A stretch of DNA of 64,000 nucleotides from Psococerastis gibbosa (taxonomy: Eukaryota; Arthropoda; Insecta; Psocodea; Psocidae). The stretch is from contig OZ020490.1 in NCBI GenBank assembly GCA_963971405.1, forward strand, positions 19,431,464 to 19,495,463, in the 5' to 3' direction. Position numbers and translations under genes: made by a program. Shown here piece by piece: positions 44,286 to 57,282 of this stretch (within the stretch, counting starts at the first letter, position 1; the number at the start of each line of letters is the position of its first letter). The notes under the pieces are model-generated. The model was not told the DNA's origin. It did no database searches and saw only the letters and a program-made list of their open reading frames with translations.

Positions 44286-44894
44286 TGCATGGTTTTATAA
44301 TTGAAGAAAATACTAGGGTAAACATTACAACGTACAGTGTTTTAGAGTTTTGAAATATAATAAGAATTTTAATGAATATGTATACACCTAAGGGAGAAAA
44401 AATTGAAAACTCACCAAAAATATAGCCGATGAATTTATCAATTTTAATTTCCCGCGCATTTGGCACTTTTGTAAATTGAACTCAGACTGTAAATGGTTGC
44501 AGACTTACGGCTGTTTGTTAACTAGCCTTAAAGTATAGAAACCCTGAGTTATTTTCGTGCTTTAGGACATAGTTTTGGTGTTAATAGTCTTCCGGACTCA
44601 TTAATTCGGGCGGCATAAAAATTCTTTGCGCATTTTTGCACGAGACAGCGTGGTTGGTTTGGTACACGGCTTAAGTTTTATAGCCCTCGAGCGGAGTTGC
44701 CTGCGTGACCTCATGCATTTTATTGCTGCAGTGTCAATTTTTAGGACTGTCCTGTTTCTTTAAATCTGTAGAATTAGCTGCAAACCATCATAATGCTATT
44801 GTATTTAATTTGCCAGAACAGAACTGTTCTTTTTTTAAACATTATATTGTCTTATAGAGATTGAAAATACATAATTCATGATGAATGTCCTAAA

Positions 44895-45130
44895 AGGTTT
44901 TTTTATGAATGAAATGAAAAACGGCTTTATATTAGGCGAGCTTTAGCCCCCAAGGGCTACTCTACCAGCTAACCTTTTTACAATTTAATTTATTTTTCAC
45001 GTTATTATCATAACATAACATTTTCAAAAAAAAAAAGGAAAATGAGAAGAAATAATAGCAGAAGTAAAGATAGAAAATAATAACTCATTCATTCATTCAC
45101 TCATTCACTCCCAAGTAACTGATGGCAGGC
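44895..45130 (-). repeat. Dispersed repeat with AGTAGCCCTTGGGGGCT element
   Basis: The reverse strand contains GGTAGAGTAGCCCTTGGGGG, then ATAAAGCCGTTTTTC and an ATTTCATTCAT tail. The same core (GTAGAGTAGCCCTTCGGGGC) occurs at 47595, 48085 and 48297. A (TTCA)n run is at 45087-45106. Confidence 0.55.
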
Positions 45131-45235
45131 TGTCCTAAAATTCCCCAATTTATTATCTGTTCTCGTTTCATTTGGCAGGGAATTCCAAAGTCTAGAGGTG
45201 TTCACTGCGAATATGGACCTTGGCCTGGTCCCTTA

Positions 45236-45560
45236 GGCGGGTATTCCACATACGTACATCGTCAATGAAAATTATGAAATTGAAGGACATTTCAATGTTT
45301 CATTTATGGCGGCCATTCCACATGTTTTTTCAAAAATTGACAATTTTCTATTGAAACGTATGCGCCAAATTTTTGAAATTTGTTTGCATTTGTTTCTTGA
45401 AATTGTATTTGTTTTCTTCGTCACCTTATTATTTAAACCTTATTATAATTTTTATAATTTTTATGCGTTCTTTTTAAAGAAATGAATTAAAATAGTTGTA
45501 TTGAAATGTCCTTCAATTTCATAATTTTCATTGACGATGTACGTATGTGGAATACCCGCC
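45236..45560. mobile_element. 325-bp miniature element, TTA target
   Basis: Inverted ends of about 60 bp: GGCGGGTATTCCACATACGT and on through TTGAAGGACATTTCAAT, matched in reverse from 45560. TTA flanks both sides (45233-45235 and 45561-45563). An internal TTATGGCGGCCATTCCACATG resembles a second set of ends. PIF/Harbinger-like. Confidence 0.85.
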
Positions 45561-45858
45561 TTACCCAATGTCGAAGACCCCATTGATTTTTCCGGCACTA
45601 TTTACATTACGGTAAGAATTTTCGACAAGTCGCAAACTGGTACAACAAGTCCTCTATGTATTTATAGACGTTGAGGCTTTGCAATTTCCTACCGGATCCA
45701 ATCAGAAATGAAAAAAGTTTATATAAGTTTAAGAGGGCGTGTCACGATTATTTCATGAGTATGTATGTTGTATAAATGGTGTGGAAATGTCCGCTTTTAG
45801 TTTAGTTTTTATTTTAAGTTTTATTATAAATAGTAGGTAGGTATTTAAGTTAGTAGTA

Positions 45859-46146
45859 GTAGTAGTTTTCGTCGGGTTAATAACGACTTAGGCCTCATAT
45901 TTGGGCCCATAGAGCGACCCCGACTTGACTGTCCTATGCCAGCCCATAGGACACTGGACCTCCTGATTATAGTGGATTATTCCGAACCACTTGGGAAACA
46001 CTGTGAAGTCACACGATTAATTCGGAGGTGACCAGGACAAGTCCTACCATGTTTCCCTGCAGGCACTGTGCACACGACCAAGTTGTCTGCAGCTTTGAAC
46101 CTGCTCTGGTCCGCTGGATTCCACTTGGTATGGCGGCCGGCTAGGT
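45859..46146 (-). repeat. GKHGRTCPGHLR repeat (copy 2)
   Basis: It has the same blocks as at 11877 and 54284 (GACCTCCTGATTATAGTGG, GGTGACCAGGACAAGTCC, GAACCTGCTCTGGTCCGC). It has three extra bases in GGATTATTCCGAACC, which keeps the frame. Preceded by GTAGTAGTAG, as at 11877 and 61575 (reverse). Confidence 0.7.
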
Positions 46147-46159
46147 ATTTAAGTTAACA

Positions 46160-46345
46160 AGAAAGAAAATTGTCTTTATTTTCCATATGGGCGAATTTTG
46201 GGCCTGTCGGCCCAATCTTACAATTAACCCATAATGTTAGGTATTTAAGTTAACATTATGGGTTAATTGTAAGAGTGGGCCGAAAGGCCCAAAATTCGCC
46301 CATATGGAAAATTAAGACTATTTTTTTTCTTTCTTTCTTCTTTCT
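46160..46345. repeat. Two inverted copies of a repeat forming a hairpin
   Basis: CATATGGGCGAATTTTGGGC at 46184 and its complement near 46300, together with TAACATTATGGGTTAATTG, give arms of about 75 bp. The unit with GGGCCGAAAGGCCC is the host of the insertion at 33851. The right copy ends in a TTTCTTTC-rich tail. Confidence 0.7.
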
Positions 46346-47582
46346 TTCTATGTCAGCCAACACCGGCTACAAGCGATAATGGACAAGCTTGCACGCTTGC
46401 AACACCTCAGTCCACTTACCGTGAATTTTCTGCTCTGACGTAAGGTTCAATTTAGTGTAGTTTTATAATGGGATTTTGTTTCGATATGGGATTGTTGATC
46501 AAAAAATTGACATTTTTATAGTTGTAATTTTAATACCGGTAATAATAATTCCTGTATTTTTCATAATTTTTTACGTATTTTTACTGTCTCAGTTTTTACT
46601 AATTAATGCAAAGGTTTCGGATGGGAGGCTGCAACTATCTCGGCTTGGACACTAAAGGTCGTCTCATAACACCTCAGATCCGTAGCCAAGATTTTTTGTT
46701 AGGGGTCTAAAATGAACACCACAGGCCCGTAGCCAAAATTATTGTTAGGGGGTCCAAGATGAACATTTTTTTCTAAACCTTTCCCAATGGATACATTTTC
46801 CTGGTATTTTATAACCAATAGCTTTCTAAATAATAATAAAATTAATATTTATTTTTATTTTTAACTTGTCTAGTATGTACATATGTACATTACATCCTGT
46901 GTTTATGTAGAACTTTACGGAAGTTTATGTGAATCAATTTATTTATTTTTGGAAATTTTGGGGGAGAGTTCCAACATCTTGCTCTTGTAACCCTTTCCCC
47001 CCCCCCCTCCCCCCGAACTATCCTGGAGACCGCCTTTCTATATTTATTCAGGATAGCCGTGTCTTACTTTCCTACTGTGGTCTAAGTTCTGATTAATGTC
47101 TTTCCTCTTTCATCTTGTTGCTAAAAACTCTTGTAACCCGATTTCGTTATCAAGCCGCCCTCCATCGACTACGTAGCCTCCCTTGTCTTCTTCTGGCCCC
47201 CATGTCATTTTTAATAAATTAACTGCCATTATTACCGTATAGTCGCAAACGCGATCGTATACTTTCAGACGTTCCTGGCTTGAAATAGAAATTCAATGAC
47301 CGACCCGATTGCCAGAAAAATGCGGGAAGGATAGGGCCGTATGTAAATAAGTATTTACTAAGTCAAAATTACTTCCGGTTGCATAATTTTTTATCAAGGA
47401 CTTATTCAAGCTGCGGCTGCAGCCTGTTGTCGGCTGCAAATTTAAATGATATCACCTCAGCCGGCCACGTGACTCCAACAGCCAATAGCCGTTTCATCAA
47501 TGATGTTAATTGGAATAGATTGACTTGGTTTTTTTTTACGTTTTTAGACCGAAAAGTTGACATTCTCTTATTGTCTAGGACG

Positions 47583-48482
47583 TCAGTGTTAGACGGTAGA
47601 GTAGCCCTTCGGGGCTAAAACTCGCAGTGGTGGCTCGCTGGGATATAAATTGATGAGGCACAGCATACAAAAATAAAAAGTGGCATAGAGCTGTGTGTGT
47701 TAAACTCGTTTAGTGGCAGAGTCTAGCGCGTGTCTCATCGGCTCATCATTGAGCTGGGTGCAGCGAATGTTTTGAGTATGTATCTTCACGCTGTTTGAGC
47801 TTTTTACAGCTCGAAAAGTTTTAATTGTCTCTTCTAGAATTTGATTAGCCTACATTTCCTAATTCAAAGTACATTGTTTAGCCGAATTATTTGGAAAATT
47901 AGTTGCCTCTAATGGCGAGCCGCTACTGAGCTCGATAAAGCTACAATATAAAAATACTTTCATTTCGTCTGCAACGTGATTAAAACGTGTGCCGAAAAAT
48001 TCTTCAATTTGACTGTTGACCGTGAAATAATAAAATGTGGTTGCATCAGATGTGTCGCCCACAAAATGGTAGAACGTGATTTCAGTGTTAGACGGTAGAG
48101 TAGCCCTTCAGGGCTAAAGCTCCAGCTCGATAAAGCTATATAACGACTTTCATTTCATTTCATATCGTCTGTGATTAAAACGTCTAACATTGTGCCGAGA
48201 AATTCATCAGTTTGACTGTTGACCGTGAAATAATAAAATGTGGTTGCATCAGATGTGTCGCCCACAAAATGGTAGAACGTGTTTTCAGTGTTAGAAGGTA
48301 GAGCAGCCCTTCGGGGCTAAAGCTCCAGCTTGATAAAGCTATATAAAGACTCATTTCATATCGTCTGCAATGTGATTAAAACGTGGAACAGTGTGCTGAG
48401 AAATTCATCAGTTTGACTGTTGACCGTGAAATAATAAAATGTGATTGCATCAGATGTGTCGCCCACAAAATGGTAGAACGTG
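47583..48482. repeat. 202-bp tandem repeat, three units with relics
   Basis: GACTGTTGACCGTGAAATAA starts at 48011, 48213 and 48415 (period 202). Each unit holds AAAATGTGGTTGCATCAGAT, GTGTCGCCCACAAAATGGTA and a GTAGAGTAGCCCTT element. A lone copy of the last element is at 47583. On the - strand every unit keeps an open stretch reading HFVGDTSDATTFYYFTVNSQ (one residue differs in unit 3), about 67 codons long only in unit 1 (48062-47859). That could be a relic exon. No splice sites were convincing. Confidence 0.75.
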
Positions 48483-49082
48483 TTTTCTCTAGCGTTTATA
48501 TTCCAGTTCTGGCAGTGCCATCCGTATAGGACTATAGGTCAATCTAATGAAAATCTTCTTTCTCATCCAACCAGTAAATATTACTGCTTAGAGGTCAGCC
48601 ACACTACTATGCATGCTGTTTACTATGCTGTTTATCAATTATGCTCTTGCGCAAAAGATGCCAATAAAACGACTCCATAATAAGATGCGCAAATGTAAAA
48701 TTGGTATTTGTCATAAAATTGACGTTTTTAGCTTGTACTGCACTTAAAAAGAATGGGGAATATAACTGAAATGTAAATCGAACCGATGTCAGCACTGTTG
48801 AAAATTAACTTTTCAGACTATAGCTATAATAATGGGGAATATGCTATAAACTGCTATAATGATATTGCGGTGTGAAATCTATGAACTTCAGTATAAATAC
48901 GATATAAAAAAATGCAATACAAACAACTATTGGAATTTTCTAAAACTCAATATAAATGTGTCCATGTTTATAGGCAACATACACTTTTCTTAGCCTTCAC
49001 CGATTTCCATCAACATCAGCTTAAAAATCATAGAAGTTTGAAGAAAACCCGCGATCGTGTATAGCAGTAATATATAAAAATC

Positions 49083-49222
49083 TTGTTTTCTTACTAAGCC
49101 AACCTAGCGGAGTTCAGTGCTATAAAACTATCAACTAGAAATGTTCGGGACCGCCTATTATACATGCCCTCCGAAGCAACAAACTTAGCAAGTGTTGGTC
49201 TCGAACCAACAACCTTTCATTT
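49083..49222 (-). mobile_element. tRNA-derived SINE (copy 7), with deletions
   Basis: It has TTCTTACTAAGCCAACCTAG, then a body shortened between GAGTT and CAACTAG, and the head reads GTGTTGGTCTCGAACCAACA (the B box with one change). Confidence 0.7.
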
Positions 49223-49229
49223 AGCCCTG

Positions 49230-51800
49230 GCCAATATCTTCGAAAAATGTTCCATTTCCCCATTTGTTACTCAATCGGTAGGCCTATAAAAATTATTTTC
49301 CACACGCGGGCACAGTCTATAGCAATACAATATTTTTCTGGAAGACTGTATCCATGGTAACGCGAATTAGTTCGGAAGGATGACTTTTTGTGTCTTCACG
49401 GTGGCAGACCTATATGTGGTGTTGTTATTTTTATATTGGAAATTTTCCTTCTCTCTTATAATGCAATGACTAACTTGATTGCATCATTTTTTTTGTGGTC
49501 ATTAAGACAAATGAACCAATCAACTATAGGCTGATCAAAGCATTAGTCATAACATATTTCCATTAGCCTATAATCCTGGTTTTCCGTACTGTTCTGTCGG
49601 AACTCGGAAAATGTGAAAGTAGCAGAATCCCTGTTCCTATTCGGAATGTAGTTCTTTCCTAAAGCATTACCAGTTTTGCGAAATGAGTTGTGTGAGTATT
49701 ATGGTGAATATATTATTATTTATTTGGAACAATGGCCAGCCTTCGCCAATATATAGAACTATTCCGTTGAGAGACTATCTGCAGATCTAGCACCGACGAA
49801 TAAAAATAAGTTATCCAGGAATTAGTGTAAATTTTCCAAAATAACCCCAGTACCTATAAATTGACTTACAAGATTAAGAGTGTATTAAGAATGTTAATAA
49901 CAAATTGTTTGTTAACCGATATTAATTGCAGTTGATTGTTGCAAATGCTAAACGTGAGCGGAACAATTTTTTGTCCTTTTGGGCCCAAGTTGACAAAACA
50001 GTTATATATCGTCAGCTTTATAGTTAGTTTTAATACCGTGTTTAAATGGTTTAATTTCACCGGTAAGTTTTCGTTGGTGCTAAGCTAAGTTGGACTTTAA
50101 AAATAAATGAAATACTCATTGTCCAATTCATAGGTGGATCCAGGATTTTCGTTAGGGGGGGGGGCAAGATAAAATTAGCTTGTTCTGTATTTATTTTTAT
50201 TTTTGTCCAATACTGGTTCTATCTTGTGCTGGTCAAAAATTTAGGGGGTGGGGACAGGCCCTTAGACCAATCCATAACTATATATGTTGTGCATTCATGA
50301 CATCGATGTATCACGAGATTCGAATTATTTTGATAGTCCGTCAGTCCCCGCTTTAATTAATTTTGCAACAATGTGTCCAATCCCTTCCACTGTACGCTTG
50401 GTATGTAAAAAGGGAACTATTGCATATTCGCTTCCGGGTTTTTTCTTCAAGAAACTTTTGTTCTTCTGTTTGGTCACTTGTGTCCATGCTGCACGAGTTA
50501 CCGGCGCAGTAGTAGACCGGCTACAATCCACTTGTGTTGGTGTTACTCTGGCGGCCCCTCGTTAGTTGCCGGGCTAGCTTGTTTAAGATTGGTTGTGTTG
50601 GTGCATAGTTGTGGGGGGACCCGCGTGCACACTCATGGAGGAGACACTTCATCAGATGAAACGGCAACTCGAGTATTATTGCATTAAAGGTTTTATGGAG
50701 GTAATTCACATAAAATTGTATCGCTTATTTATTTATTTTTGCATAGACAAGAAATAATATTTCTGTTTTTTTTTTTTAATTTCCCATGGAAATACAGTTC
50801 AGAATATTTTATTTTTTAAATATATTCTTAATTCATAATTCTTTGTTACTGTAAGGCCCGTTCAAAAGTGGTTCAGAAGTTGTTGTTTTTAATTCTTACG
50901 ATTTTTAATTATCTATATTATTAATTTCATTAGATTTCGTGATCATGTGTCTTATGTGTGCTAACAAAAAAATTACCCCCCCCCCCTGTTTTTAGACTGA
51001 CAGCCCCAGTTGTCGGGGATGGCAGTCTGTACCGGCAGCTATCTGACTCCTTAGTCATGGTGTCGGAACCGAGGCTTTTTTATTGGTCTCGACCTCATAA
51101 AGTCTCGATTCGATACCGAGACCAGGTGATTTACTTGCCCTCTAGAGCATAAAATGGACCTCCTTACAAATTTGGCAAATTATAAGATACCCTCGAATAG
51201 GATAAGCTCTTCGTAAGGCATTTTTATAATCAGGTATGGTTAATTGTTTTAGACTGTCCCAGTTTCGCTTGAAAAGCCTCGGCGAAGAATACTGGACGGT
51301 AGAACCACCTCCCAATGCCCGTGGCGGAGCCTTTCAAGCAATGATGGGACCCGCTCTTAAAGATTTCGTTACTGCTTCTATGTAAGGCAATTTTATATCA
51401 AACCTGTCAGAATTCAGCTGTTAGGTTTTTCAGTAATTTCCCCAAATACAGCAGATTTGACTTGATTGCTTTTTGGCTTTAGATGGAATAGGAGATAGGG
51501 GTTAGGCTAAGATTTCGAAGTAAATTTGTATCCACATGAAATATTACTATTCTAGGAAAACAAGATAAACTTTGAAAAACTAATTTTATAGGATAGTCGT
51601 AGATTAGGCGGCAGTCGGGTAAATAGCTCGATTTTAGTGAGCTTGTATTTTTTGCAACTATTTCATAAAACCATTTTCTAATCTTTGTGGCTGTGGCACG
51701 AGGTATTAATTAATTTCGTTAAAAATACCAGGGTATCCATTTTCTTCGAAATATTTTGAAGTCTCTGCCTTAAGGCTGCTTCTCGAGGTCAGAGATTTAC
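49230..51800. other. No gene supported: intergenic with G/C tracts
   Basis: A G tract at about 50155-50164 follows GGTGGATCCAGGATTTTCG and a C tract lies at 50987-50995. Overlapping frames on both strands at 50284-50565 and 50325-50531 are without motifs. Confidence 0.45.
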
Positions 51801-51809
51801 TATCATCTT

Positions 51810-52060
51810 CAATGACTCGTATGTGTACTTGGTTAAGTCATGCTTTCGCCTGTTGTATTGCGTCAATCATGAGCTTGTCTCAGCTTGTTCATTATTTCTT
51901 GTAGCCGGTGTAGGTTGACATCGAGGACATATACCAGTTTGCTAATGACCCAAAATTCATACGAAAACAATGTAAATAATGTCCGAAACCCATGGGGTCG
52001 TTGACATTGGGCAACGGACCAATGGGCCACTGCTGTAGGCCTAGGTTCATAAAAATTCAT
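51810..52060. repeat. CTTGGTTAAGTCATGCTTTC repeat (copy 2)
   Basis: It follows copy 1 (41398) through to GGGTCGTTGACATTGGGC and GTTCATAAAAATTC, ending in an (ATT)n run at 52060-52094. It is shifted in frame compared with copy 1. Confidence 0.6.
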
Positions 52061-52094
52061 TATTATTATTATTATAATTATTATTATTATTCCA

Positions 52095-52697
52095 CAAATG
52101 AAAAAACTTAAACAGATGGGTGAGTTAAAAGCGGCTATAAAAAGATGGCTGGCCAATGGGAGTTAATAATAATAAAAAACTGACATTAAAATAACAAGTA
52201 AAAATAAAATAAACATTATAAATAAATAACAAAAATAAATGATTAAACCTTGTTTACCAGCACTGTATGAGTCTTTTGTCCTAAATAAGCGCTAGCTTTG
52301 GGATGGTATTATTATGTATTGTATTTTTGTAATATATGCTCCTTGTCCAGGGAATACTGGACAAGGAAAAGAAAGAAGAAAGATTATTATTCCAGAAATG
52401 AAAAAACTTAAACAGATGGGTGAGTTAAAAGCGGGTATAAAAAGATGGCTGGTCAATGGAATAATAATAAAAAACTGACATTAAAATAACAAGTAAAAAT
52501 AAAAATAAAATAAACATTATAAATAAATAACAAAAATAAATTATTAAGCCTTGTTTAGCAGCACTGTATGAGTCTTTTGTCCCAAATAAGCGCTAGCTTG
52601 GGGATGCGGGATGGTATTATTATGTATTGTATTTTTTGTAATATATGCTCCTTGTCCAGGGAATACTGGGCAAGGAAAAGAAAGAAAGAAGAATTAT
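52095..52697 (+). mobile_element. Two tandem LINE 3' ends
   Basis: Units at about 52095 and 52392 each begin within the LINE coding end (CAGATGGGTGAGTTAAAAGC, encoding QMGELKAGIK), pass the stop and the hairpin CCTTGTCCAGGGAATACTGG, and end in an A-rich GAAAGA tail. The first unit reads KAAIKRWLANG and the second KAGIKRWLVN. This is the same kind of multiplied 3' end as at 19066-20290. Confidence 0.8.
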
Positions 52698-53444
52698 TAT
52701 CATTATCTTCAAATTCTTACTTTTTACTTACTAGTTCCTCCACTTATTCAGTAAATACTCTACTACTCATTGTGAACAAATTAACTTCGTAAAGGTAATT
52801 TGTTAACAATGAGTGACAGTAAGTAAGGAGACTTATGTATAATATTCTACTACTCTACTAAATGTAATCTTCACGAAAAAGCCGTTTAAGTTATAATTGT
52901 GCACTGAAAGTTCTGATATGGTTTCGGAAATCTTGGGTGATTTAGGTGGACATCCACCGTGAGGAGAAAGTGTTTTATTGTTCCTTAATTCCAGACGCCC
53001 CCATCCGGTTTTTAGGTACATGTAACGCAATTAAGAATCTTGGTGTCTTTAAGCTGCATATACCTATACAGGAGGTAGCTTTCTAATGAAGTGATAGAAG
53101 CCTTAATGGGAAACAGTGCCGGGTTTGGCTATGGGGCCAGGAGGGCCCCCACAAAAAGCCGCAAAATCCCAAATCGCAACAGATTAAAAGAAATAAGACA
53201 ACAAACTAAAGCAAATAAATGAACTTTTCGAAAAATTTGGCGGGAAATTAGAACGTGCCGTGGCATTAGTGATAAATCGCCGTACTCTATTGTCTCTTCT
53301 ATTCTATTACATTGCATCCTGTGTCTCTATTTTATAAATGATAGTGGAATATTCCTGTAAGGGTGCATGACGTTTCTGCCCGAGAAAGGGCCCCCACACA
53401 ATTCTGTCCCTAGATTTCCAGCCATTTATAGCTGTCTTCCCTTC

Positions 53445-53530
53445 CAGCGGTGAAGACAACGCCCCGGCTAGGCGTAGAATGTGGGATTGAGTCCCGCTAA
53501 GTAAAGTTTTTTCTATATACTCTAATTTCG
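53445..53530 (+). mobile_element. Second tRNA-like family (copy 2)
   Basis: ACGCCCCGGCTAGGCGTAGA, then B-box-like GGGATTGAGTCCCGC and TTTTTTCTATATACTCTAAT, aligned to 43570-43650. Confidence 0.5.
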
Positions 53531-53538
53531 ATCTTCCC

Positions 53539-53918
53539 TTATAAGTTTACAGCCCGTAGGAAATTGGCAGCCCAAAATTTAATACTTTTTATTTTTTATT
53601 TAATTAACTAAGCATCACTGTTATTAAAGATTTGGCTCATCAAAGTTGTAGATGACTAATTCATGCATCATATAATAAGGTATTTTTAGTTTTCGAAATT
53701 CTAGTTTTTTTTCTAAAATCGATTATACGTGAAAAGTTATTGATTATAAAATATTTGCATGATTCTGAAAAAACTACAATTTAGAAAATTAAAAATATCG
53801 TATACTATAATATTTTGATGAGCCAAATCTTTAATAACATGCTTAGTTAATTAAATAACTAATTAAAAGTATTAAATTTTGGTCTGCCAATTTCCTACGG
53901 GTTTTTGTACACTCTTAT
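53539..53918. mobile_element. Palindromic element with CAGCCCGTAGG-type ends (copy D)
   Basis: The arms have AGCCCGTAGGAAATTGGCAG, CTTAGTTAATTAAAT and GAGCCAAATCTTTAATAAC. The interior resembles copies A-C, but the ends are CAGCCCGTAGG and not ATGCTACGTAG. TTAT flanks both sides (53539-53542, 53915-53918). Confidence 0.75.
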
Positions 53919-54283
53919 GTTTTCTTTAATCCCTCTGTACCAAATTATTGAGTATTTCAAGCTGGATGTTATTTACAATTGAATATGCTATTTAAGTTAA
54001 TTAATATTTGTGTGTTACATTATAGCTACGAAGCTTGTGGTTGTCTGAAGCTAAAAGCTTGTACAAGTTGTACATGCCCCAAATTTCATAATTCGATGTA
54101 TCATAGAAACAAATACCTGGCATAAGCTGGAGCTTTGTTCTCTTTCCCTAATCCGGTGAATCGTAAATGGTGGACAGCTGGAAGCTGCTAACCCTTGTAG
54201 CTTATGCTTCATTTCTTTCCTATTTAAATGTTGATCTATCCAAATGTGGAAAGCTTTGCGATTATCTAACTTTTTTATTTTGA

Positions 54284-54533
54284 GATTTCATATTTGGGCC
54301 CATAGAGCGACCCCGACTTGACTGTCCTATGCCAGCCCATAGGACAGTGGACCTCCTGATTATAGTGGATTCCGAACCACTTGGGAAACACAGTGAAGTC
54401 ACACGATTAATTCGGAGATGACCAGGACAAGTCCTACCATGTTTCCCTACAGGCACTGTGCACACGACCAAGTTATCTGCATCTTTGAACCTGCTCTGGT
54501 CCGCTGGATTCAACTTGGTGAGGCGGCCGGCCC
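54284..54533 (-). repeat. GKHGRTCPGHLR repeat (copy 3)
   Basis: Conserved - strand frame from MNPADQSRFKDADNLVVCTV to SGSESTIIRRSTVLWAG. It directly borders the truncated palindromic element at 54541. Confidence 0.7.
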
Positions 54534-54540
54534 TTCGCTC

Positions 54541-54775
54541 ATGTAAGTTGTAGAAGACTATGCATCATATAATAGGAGAATTTTTGGTACCTTAGTTCTT
54601 TCATAAAAACCATTAAAATTTCGCTTAAAATAGAATTTTTTGAAATACTCGATTATATGATGCACGACGTAATCTTCTACAACCTAATTTTTAATAACTT
54701 GCTGAGTTAATGAAATCAAAAATTAAAATTGTTTAATTTTGGGGTGCCAATTTTTTTCGTAGCACATCCTTTTAC
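54541..54775. mobile_element. Palindromic TTAA element (copy E), left end missing
   Basis: It begins inside the left arm (TAAGTTGTAGAAGACTATGC) and ends GGGGTGCCAATTTTTTTCGT and AGCACATCCTTTTAC, the right end of the CTACGTAG type with changes. Confidence 0.65.
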
Positions 54776-55020
54776 GGCCTCAATGAGTCAATGACCCATG
54801 GATTTTAAGTTTCTGTTGGTCTGTGCTTTCTCTGCATAGGAAAATTGTGGCAGAAGAAAATGAGTCATTCGTAAAAGTATTCACTACCATGCATATTAGG
54901 TATATTCACATACCTTTGGGTGTTGTGAAAAAAGTGAGGGAAAAATAGAAAAAAACATTTTTTTTTATTTCGCCTTTGATTGCCCTAACTTTTCCCACTT
55001 TACCATAGGTTTGCGGGTAA

Positions 55021-55237
55021 AATAAATACATAAATAAATAAGGACTTTTTGTTGTTTCTATAGCTAAGCCAACCTAGCGGAGTTGGGGCTATAAAGCCCT
55101 CTCTTACATTCACCTAGGAAGGCCCGGGACTGCCTGCTTTATATGACCTCCGAAGCATGGAGAGAAAATGTAGCCAGTGTGCGACTAGAACCAACAACCT
55201 TTCGGGTGAAAGTCAGAGTCCGTACCACTACGCTATG
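55021..55237 (-). mobile_element. tRNA-derived SINE (copy 8), complete
   Basis: The - strand has the head GTAGTGGTACGGACTCTGAC, CTTTCACCCGAAAGG, B-box-like GGTTCTAGTCGCACA (two changes), then the full body to AACTCCGCTAGGTTGGC and a tail TTATTTATTTATG. Confidence 0.85.
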
Positions 55238-55675
55238 TTTTGCCCGAGTACCTCTATCAAATACATAAACAGGAAAGTTCTCGTGTGCCTGATTGTAATC
55301 ATTGTATGAGTTCACTCGTAGTTTTCGTACCAGTTCTTTTCGACACTTCGAATTCTATTGAATGAGGACGACCCAGTTCTTTGTCTCCATATTATGTTAC
55401 TGTGTCTTGTAACGTGCCATATCTTGTTGAGATTTTTCCGAACGTGACGCTTACAATTTCATTGCGCAGCACTTCGTTTTAAGGTGCGTCATTGTTACAC
55501 ATGCTCTACCTAAAACTGGCACCGCCTAATCTAAAATTTTCATATAGTTCCGAAACCATGTGTTTGGGTAAGGAATAAATCATTCATAATTAGGTTAATG
55601 TAAAATGGGGAGTGCGTTTATAGTGGCTGGTCTAGTTCTGCAGTTTTTGTTTTATATACGAGTATTGTTAGCTTA

Positions 55676-56108
55676 GGTGGCTATTCCACTTTGTCAATAT
55701 TCCGTCATTTGTGCGTCAATAATTGATGAGATTTTTGTTTTACTCTATGTCATTGTCCATTTTAACTTCCGCATGTTAATATATTAATCAATGATCATAA
55801 AGTAAAATCACGCTTTGCAAAAAATATCAAACTAAAATTAAACAATGGCGTCGTCTGGAGATGATAAATAATTGAAATTATTTTCTTGAGAACGAACGAA
55901 TTATTTCATAATTTAAATCATACAATTTCTTGAAGGTTATAAAATTAAAAGAAAGACTGCGGCCAAAATTAGAAAAAATTGAAAACAAAAATCATCAATT
56001 ATTGATGACAAGTGGAATGAGGTGTCAAAATATAAATGCACTATTGATGATATTTCCGTCAATGACATAATCAATATTGAAGAAAAACTAACAAGTGAAA
56101 TAGCCGCC
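55676..56108. mobile_element. 433-bp miniature element, GGTGGCTATTCCAC ends
   Basis: Left end GGTGGCTATTCCACTTTGTC and right end (inward) GGCGGCTATTTCACTTGTTA. Subterminal ATCATCAATTATTGATGACA pairs with the left CAATAATTGATGAG. TTA on the left and TAA on the right leave the target sequence ambiguous. It resembles the elements at 9153, 38499 and 45236. Confidence 0.7.
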
Positions 56109-57282
56109 TAAGTCGTGCCTTAGTGTGTCTTCTATAAATTTCGGTCCTATGGGTATTAGTAACGTTTGAATTGTTTCTTCTCTTCTCTTAATGCCTCCTC
56201 TATCGAAGATGGCGATCATCATGGCAATTGGGACTAAGAGACTCCTGCACTGAAAAGAATTGAATTGATTGTTGAATGTTAAATTTAAACCCAAAGGGTT
56301 GGTATGTAACAACATGCTCCGGGGTCTCCAATCTCTTCTGTCCTCGTCATTTCTTAACTCTATTTTCTGACCAGCGTTCTTGTTGAGCTGTCTTACCAGT
56401 TACTTTCATTTAGTGAGTTATTTCCGCATCAGATTGAATTTTCGAGCTATTAGATTGTTATTAGTGTTTAACTAGGAAAATTCACAAAAGTTTATCAAGC
56501 CAAACAAATTATTTTAATTTCACACTATTTCTGCGCTCATCTATCATTATGAATTTATTGACCCCCTGGGTTCCGTCACTCGATTATGTACGCCTTTTTT
56601 TAACCTTTTTATTTGCCAGTTTTCATTTCTTTGTGGCCTTTCTCTAATGCATGTTCAAATAACCTTCTTATCAGCATTTGTCCCGACCCGTTATCTCAGC
56701 TGCCAAATACCGATAAATTATTGCATGTACATAGGAAGCGCATTCAGTCGATATTCGATAGTCGATGAAGTCCCATGGATTGTCTGATGTAATATACCGG
56801 GAGTGTTTCATTTTTAGTTGTACTGTCAGTTAAGAGTGTGGTTCACGCTAAGCTAAACATTGCCGCATGAAGATTTCCTCTAATCTACTCGCGGAGAAGT
56901 GTGTTAATGATTTTGTTTTTGTTCTTGTTTTGGTTTATTTATGAGCTAGGGGTTTAGGTGATTTTATTTTATACGTTTTCTTTCAGTGCTAGGTCAAATT
57001 TAGCATTTTGGGTCCTTGTTAGCATATTTATGGTGCAAGTTTTAACGATAACCCCCCGTGCGACGTTTGCATGTTGTTAGAAAGCCTGTCTACAGTACGT
57101 GTGTATAAATTATTTTGGCGTTATTTTAAACCATCACAAGCTATATTGAATATAACTGATTTAAAAAAAGAACCGCTTCGCTCAGCCATGATGTGGACAC
57201 GCTATTGTACATCGTTTTTTTTTCTTCATATAGATCCTAAAATACATACTGGAAGAAATTTATGCAGGCACATGTCTTTTTT

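Noticed and set aside
50284-50565. Overlapping frames on both strands (93 and 68 codons)
   Set aside because: Neither has a domain, splice site or repeat relative. Two opposed frames over the same bases are typical of chance.
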